DNA from: Gammaproteobacteria bacterium
GTDB lineage: Bacteria; Pseudomonadota; Gammaproteobacteria; Steroidobacterales; PWYM01
Assembly (NCBI GenBank): GCA_020832005.1
Contig: JAFIFN010000026.1
Span: 1-35,829 of the forward strand
Direction: 5' to 3'
Length of the DNA: 35,829 nucleotides
A program made the position numbers and the translations under genes. Each line of letters opens with the position of its first letter. Position 1 is the first letter of the stretch. The notes under the pieces are model-generated. The model was given only the letters and a program-made list of their open reading frames with translations, did not search any database and was not told where the DNA came from. Positions 33,426 to 35,829 of this stretch are shown here, piece by piece.

Positions 33426-34604
33426 ATGGTGGCTGTTGCAACGGGTGAGGTCATTTGCACCGCCTTGGAGAAGGTCCTCTACGGAAGGCCCGCCGCCGAG
33501 GCACTGGCGGACGAGGTCCGCCGCCTGGGCGTAAAGCGCGTATTCCTGCTCGTTAGCAGCACCCTCAACGAGCAATCAGACGAGATAGATCGAATACGTA
33601 CCGCCTTAGGCGACCGGGTGGCAGCCGTGCATCACGGCATACCTCCGCATGGGCCGCGCAACGCCATCCTCCAGGCGGCGGAACGGGCTCGAGCATGCAA
33701 CGCTGACCTGGTGGTCACCGTGGGAGGAGGCACGCTTACAGATGCCGGCAAGATCATCCTAATTTGCCTGAAGCATGGCTTGCACGAGCATGATGATCTT
33801 GAACCCTATCATGTCTACGTCGATGATCAGGGTGCTGTCATCAAGCCAGAATTCGAGGGGCCGGATCTGCGAATGATTGCCGTTCCTACGACGCTGTCTG
33901 GCGGTGAATTCAATCCGCTTGGAGGAGCAACGGACGAGACGCGCAAGCTAAAACAAGCTTATGAACATCGGCTGCTGGCGCCAATCAGTGTTGTACTTGA
34001 CCCTGCCCTCAGCGTGCACACGCCGGAGTGGCTCTGGCATTCCACTGGTGTGCGTTCACTCGATCATGCGATGGAGACGCTGGGCTCCTTGCAAACCAAT
34101 CACTACTGCGACGGCATGGCCGAGAGCGCCATACGACTGCTTACCGACGGCTTGGCCCGCGTCAAGCGCGATCCTGGCGATCTGGAGGCCCGGCTGCGCT
34201 GCCAGATCGGCGTATGGCAATCGATGATTCCCGTCGTCGCAGGGGTCCCTATGGGTGCCAGTCACGCTATTGGGCATGTCCTCGGCGGAACGCGCGACGT
34301 ACCGCACGGCTACACCTCGTGTGTGATGGCCCCGTTCGTGTTGCGTTTCAATGCCCCAGTGAATGGCGCGCGCCAGCAGCGTATCAGCGCGGCATTCGGG
34401 CAACCTGACCGGCCGGCAGCAGACATCGTTGATGAATTCATTCGAAGTCTTGGTATGCCGCGCTCCCTATCAGAGGTCGGCGTTACCGAAAAGGATCTGA
34501 AGCTTGTTGCGGAATACACCATGGAAGATCTTTGGGCGCGCACCAATCCCCGCACCATCGCCACACCTGATGACGTCATGGAGATCTTGCGGACCGCCCT
34601 TTGA
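33426..34604 (+). CDS. Iron-containing alcohol dehydrogenase (maleylacetate reductase-like subgroup)
   Basis: This 392-residue protein of the group III (iron-type) alcohol dehydrogenase fold has a NAD-binding half with the G-G-G-T-L-T-D phosphate loop (about 98-104) and a helical metal half. It shows IAVPTTLSGGEFNPLGGATD (compare maleylacetate reductase P-T-T-x-x-G-S-E), SLDHAMETL and MGASHAIGHVLGGTRDVPHGY with the metal-binding histidines. It would interconvert an alcohol and an aldehyde or ketone, or reduce a keto-acid; the substrate is unknown. The start follows GGGGGAGAGCT. The divergence from the mutase and the shared operator make it part of the same pathway. Confidence 0.87.
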   Translation: MVAVATGEVICTALEKVLYGRPAAEALADEVRRLGVKRVFLLVSSTLNEQSDEIDRIRTALGDRVAAVHHGIPPHGPRNAILQAAERARACNADLVVTVGGGTLTDAGKIILICLKHGLHEHDDLEPYHVYVDDQGAVIKPEFEGPDLRMIAVPTTLSGGEFNPLGGATDETRKLKQAYEHRLLAPISVVLDPALSVHTPEWLWHSTGVRSLDHAMETLGSLQTNHYCDGMAESAIRLLTDGLARVKRDPGDLEARLRCQIGVWQSMIPVVAGVPMGASHAIGHVLGGTRDVPHGYTSCVMAPFVLRFNAPVNGARQQRISAAFGQPDRPAADIVDEFIRSLGMPRSLSEVGVTEKDLKLVAEYTMEDLWARTNPRTIATPDDVMEILRTAL

Positions 34605-34667
34605 TTACAAGCTTCCCAGTGCGCTGCCTATCGTTACACGGAGATTCCCACAGCAGCCGGAGCAATT

Positions 34668-35829
34668 ATGTCAGCAACGAAGATGAATGACGCCAATCAC
34701 GCCGATCCGCGGGTATTGCCTCGTGAACAGTGCGTGCTGCGCTATGCGCTGGATCGCTGGGCTACCGAGCGTGGTAGTAAGGTCTATGCAGTGTTTGAGG
34801 ACGGACGCGAGTGGACCTACGCCGAGGTGCACGAACGCACCGTGCGACTCGCTGCGGGGCTTGCTTCATTGGGTGTTGCACAGGGACATCACGTCGCAAT
34901 GTGGCTGCCCAATGGCGGCGACTCCATGATTGCATTCTTCGCCATCAACTACCTAGGTGCAGTCTACGTACCGATGAATACGGCCTACAAGGGACGCATC
35001 CTCGAACACGTCATCGAGAACTCGGATGCCGAAGTCATCATCGCCCATGGTTCCCTGACCCCGCGACTGCAGGACATTAGACTGTCCAGACTCAATACGG
35101 TGGTAATTGCCGGGGAAGGTGGGGCACCAGACGGCCTGCGCCAGGTTGCATTCGCTGAGGTTGCCGAGAGATCCGCGACTCCACCTGAACTAGAGCGCCC
35201 CATCGAACCCTGGCATACACAGTCGATCATCTACACATCGGGCACAACCGGCCCCTCCAAGGGCGTGTTGTCATCCTACCTGCACATGTACACGAATCCG
35301 GGCCCGGAAGCTTGGCCTATGGTCACTGGTGAAGATCGATTCCTCGTGAACATGCCCATGTTCCACATCGGCGGCATGGGCTTGTGCTTTGCGATGCTGG
35401 CCCGCGGCGGATCAATCGCGATGATGGAGAACTTCTCCACTGCCACTTTCTGGGATCTCGTTGCGCGTACTCGCTGCACGGCGATCTTCTTGCTCGGCGC
35501 GATGGCTACGTTCCTGCTAAAGGAAGACCCACGTCCGGCTGAAAGATCCCACCAGGTGCGTTTTGCCTTTTTGGTGCCACTCACCGGCAATCATCGACAA
35601 GTCGCCGAGCGTTTCGGCATCGACATTTTAACGATCTTTAACATGACCGAAGTGTCCACACCGATCGTCTCGGAGCCGAACCCAGCGAAGCCTGGCACCT
35701 GCGGCAAGGTGAGGGACGGCGTTGATGTCCGCCTCGTAGATGAGAACGACTGCGAGGTTGCCCTCGGCAACGTTGGCGAAATGATTATCCGTACCGAGCG
35801 CCCCTGGGCGATGAATCATGGTTACTACA
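34668..35829 (+). CDS. Acyl-CoA synthetase (AMP-forming, crotonobetaine/carnitine-CoA ligase-like), cut by the window end
   Basis: About 387 residues are visible of an expected 510-550, with no stop before the end. This ANL-superfamily ligase activates a carboxylic acid with ATP and CoA. Motifs: WTYAEVHERTVRLAAGL near the N terminus, the P-loop YTSGTTGPSKGV, PMFHIGGMG, and the A5 motif F-N-M-T-E followed by GTCGKVRDGVDVRLVD. The general style is that of CaiC-like ligases for small polar or branched acids. The ATG at 34668 follows GGAG by 5 bases and lies 63 bases after the dehydrogenase stop. It probably makes the CoA ester that the mutase rearranges. Confidence 0.85.
   Translation, partial: MSATKMNDANHADPRVLPREQCVLRYALDRWATERGSKVYAVFEDGREWTYAEVHERTVRLAAGLASLGVAQGHHVAMWLPNGGDSMIAFFAINYLGAVYVPMNTAYKGRILEHVIENSDAEVIIAHGSLTPRLQDIRLSRLNTVVIAGEGGAPDGLRQVAFAEVAERSATPPELERPIEPWHTQSIIYTSGTTGPSKGVLSSYLHMYTNPGPEAWPMVTGEDRFLVNMPMFHIGGMGLCFAMLARGGSIAMMENFSTATFWDLVARTRCTAIFLLGAMATFLLKEDPRPAERSHQVRFAFLVPLTGNHRQVAERFGIDILTIFNMTEVSTPIVSEPNPAKPGTCGKVRDGVDVRLVDENDCEVALGNVGEMIIRTERPWAMNHGYY

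Overview
The window is a high-GC, gammaproteobacterial-type chromosome segment with a foreign-looking scrap at its left end and a catabolic accessory region on its right. The host assignment rests on gene order (xth/pyrE, coaBC-dut, radC...rpmB-rpmG, mutM, coaD/rsmD, ftsY-ftsE-ftsX-rpoH) and on the proteins. The exact lineage cannot be named from sequence alone.

1-~1280: end of a flagellar operon on the minus strand (flgK 3' end, flgL, flgI 5' end). Its proteins and order look alphaproteobacterial (Rhodobacterales-like). The FlgK tail is joined in frame to the N-terminal third of an AmpG-like transporter, which otherwise belongs to the next block. This is most simply a chimeric contig join, less likely a real recombination scar.

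~1280-19572: housekeeping core. It holds truncated ampG, xth, pyrE, a DUF4124 protein, dut, coaBC (TTG start), radC, a VapBC-type toxin-antitoxin pair, rpmB-rpmG with a strong bidirectional terminator, a membrane fatty-acid desaturase, mutM, gamma-glutamyltransferase, coaD, rsmD, ftsY-ftsE-ftsX and rpoH. It ends with two c-di-GMP turnover proteins (HD-GYP and degenerate GGDEF-EAL). rpoH is preceded by a near-perfect CIRCE (HrcA) operator, so the heat-shock sigma factor gene itself seems to be under HrcA control. The VapBC pair sits between radC and rpmB, and the vapC stop codon forms part of the rpmB -10 box.

19720-35829: catabolic region, lower in GC and with different codon habits. Three blocks are arranged around two divergent promoters. 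(a) Minus strand: TonB-dependent receptor, cyclase-family hydrolase, MFS carrier, second cyclase-family hydrolase. (b) Plus strand: CoA-acylating methylmalonate-semialdehyde-type dehydrogenase, class III aminotransferase, enoyl-CoA-reductase-type SDR, TetR regulator. (c) Minus strand: B12-dependent acyl-CoA mutase large subunit, B12-binding small subunit and MeaB GTPase; divergent on the plus strand: iron-type alcohol dehydrogenase and acyl-CoA synthetase (cut by the window end). Both divergent intergenic regions carry nearly the same 12-base palindromic motif, so one regulator, plausibly the local TetR, may control the whole set.

The most interesting item is the mutase. By eye alignment it lacks the arginines and histidine that define methylmalonyl-CoA mutase, and carries an aliphatic plus an acidic residue where 2-hydroxyisobutyryl-CoA mutase has Ile and Asp. 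With its own ligase, MeaB chaperone, alcohol dehydrogenase, importer and ring-opening-type hydrolases, it suggests an undescribed B12-dependent carbon-skeleton rearrangement pathway for an imported compound.
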